Source of the DNA: Chloroflexota bacterium
Lineage (GTDB): Bacteria; Chloroflexota; Anaerolineae; 4572-78; J111
Direction: 5' to 3'
NCBI GenBank assembly: GCA_003695455.1
Contig: RFJF01000192.1
Span: 1-8,047 of the forward strand
DNA length: 8,047 nt
Shown here one piece after another: positions 7,458-8,047 of this stretch. Position 1 is the stretch's first letter. Each line of letters opens with the position of its first letter. The position numbers and the translations under genes are program-made. A model generated the notes under the pieces. It was not told where the DNA came from. It made no database searches and saw nothing but the letters and a program-made list of their open reading frames with translations.

Positions 7458-7856
7458 ATGCCGCACCGGATTCTGATGATTGATGATGACCGTGAAATGG
7501 TCACACTTGGCAAGCTCATCTTGAAACGCGAAGGATTTGACGTTTTGTTTGCGTTCAGCGGCGCAGAGGGTCTGGAAATTCTGAACAATCAGGGCGATTC
7601 CATTGACTTGGTATTGCTTGATATTATGATGATTGGCATGGATGGCTGGCAGGTGTTGGAAACTATCAAAGGCAGTGAAAAACTTGCTCACCTGCCGGTT
7701 ATTATGCTTACGGCCCGTCACTATCTGGAAGATGAGTCTGAAACCAAAAATTACGAACACCTGTTTAATGACTACGTGGTGAAACCTTTTGTAGTGCGGG
7801 AACTACTGGGCAAAATTAACAAATTACTCGAAGAAAACCAGAGCGAAACCGCTTAG
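7458..7856 (+). CDS. Receiver-only (CheY/Spo0F-type) response regulator
   Basis: The 132-residue product is a single receiver domain with no output domain. The acidic pocket is Asp9-Asp10-Asp11 (MIDDD), the phosphate acceptor is Asp55 (VLLDIMM), the switch Thr is Thr85 (MLTAR) and the conserved Lys is Lys109 (VVKPF). The chain ends about 20 residues after that Lys. Family knowledge says such proteins accept phosphate from a histidine kinase and act by binding a protein partner or as a phosphorelay step. The Pro normally four residues after the acceptor is Ile59 (DIMMIGMDG). No kinase or phosphotransfer gene is in the window, so the partner is unknown. The gene has its own promoter and strong terminator, which points to a monocistronic unit. 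Confidence 0.95.
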   Translation: MPHRILMIDDDREMVTLGKLILKREGFDVLFAFSGAEGLEILNNQGDSIDLVLLDIMMIGMDGWQVLETIKGSEKLAHLPVIMLTARHYLEDESETKNYEHLFNDYVVKPFVVRELLGKINKLLEENQSETA

Positions 7857-7888
7857 CCGGCCGAATTTTATCCTGGGTGATTTTTTTG

Positions 7889-7919
7889 ACTGGTCCGGCT
7901 TTGCATCCGGGCCAGTTTT
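7889..7919 (+). terminator. Rho-independent terminator after the response regulator
   Basis: ACTGGTCCGG (7889-7898) pairs with CCGGGCCAGT (7907-7916), ten pairs with one G-U, around the eight-base loop CTTTGCAT. A run of T follows (7916-7919) and continues as CATTTT. It lies 33 bases after the stop codon. The opposite strand would have A rather than U after the hairpin, so termination is for the + strand only. Confidence 0.88.
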
Positions 7920-7940
7920 CATTTTGAGCGAGCGCCAATC

Positions 7941-8047
7941 ATGATGCAGCAAAAATCAAACTTCTGGATTGAAAAAGACGGCAAAGTTGTTCTTAGTCTG
8001 TGGCGGGTGCGTCTGCTGGAGGCCGTGCAGGAGACCGGCTCTATTTC
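7941..8047 (+). CDS. ModE/LysR-type winged-helix regulator, N-terminal part (cut by window end)
   Basis: The 35 visible codons begin MMQQKSNFWIEKDGKVV and continue into LWRVRLLEAVQETGSIS. The latter matches the opening of the ModE-type winged helix (compare the RRISLLKHIALSGSIS region of E. coli ModE from memory), where an Arg and a Leu-Leu precede the Gly-Ser-Ile-Ser turn of the helix-turn-helix. Full ModE proteins add a molybdate-binding half; many relatives are a single DNA-binding domain. Neither can be judged here because the gene runs off the window. The start may be ATG 7941 or ATG 7944. The ribosome-binding site is poor (GAGCGAG at 7926-7932). LysR-type proteins share this helix-turn-helix, so the family is tentative. 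Confidence 0.72.
   Translation, partial: MMQQKSNFWIEKDGKVVLSLWRVRLLEAVQETGSI

Noticed and set aside
7886..7922. TTGACT as a -35 element for the ModE-like gene
   Set aside because: It is a five-of-six match but lies in the terminator stem, and no acceptable -10 occurs at 16-19 bases; the nearest (TTTCAT) is about 25 bases away.

Overview
The window reads as a piece of a bacterial chromosome, most likely from the Chloroflexota (Anaerolineae-like). This is an inference from style: very long surface proteins, Ig-like domains joined by Thr/Pro linkers (TPTPLPTP, PTPTATPAPTSTPPPP), an FHA-like domain fused through one membrane helix to extracellular Ig domains, and a YLPLILK motif that I recall from secreted proteins of that phylum. 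No 16S rRNA or other taxonomic marker is present. All genes are on the + strand. I see no tRNA, rRNA, CRISPR array, insertion sequence or phage gene.

Layout. (1) 56-3184: a 1042-residue single-pass membrane protein with a degenerate FHA-like domain, a Pro-rich linker, two Ig-like domains, a membrane helix at residues 425-446, about five Ig-like repeats, and a terminal fibronectin-III-like domain containing two cysteines. (2) 3202-7299, only 17 bases downstream: a 1365-residue secreted protein with a signal peptide, a DUF11-like domain, 14 FG-GAP/VCBS repeats (enough for two seven-bladed beta-propellers), a PKD domain, a YLPLILK motif, and a C-terminal domain clearly related to that of gene 1. 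(3) 7300-7457: an intergenic region with two alternative hairpins and a good sigma-70-type promoter. (4) 7458-7856: a 132-residue receiver-only response regulator. (5) 7889-7919: a strong Rho-independent terminator. (6) 7941 to the window edge: the start of a ModE-like winged-helix regulator, cut off by the window.

How the genes fit together. Genes 1 and 2 look like one transcription unit for the cell surface. One product is anchored in the membrane with a cytoplasmic FHA-like head, and the other is exported with two propellers. The domain they share at their C-termini suggests a common partner, assembly step or retention step. The receiver protein has its own promoter and terminator, so it is probably a separate unit, and no histidine kinase is visible nearby. 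The ModE-like gene starts a further unit after the terminator. The most unusual points are the shared Cys-containing C-terminal domain, the exact count of 14 propeller repeats, and an FHA-like domain that lacks the usual phosphothreonine-binding residues.
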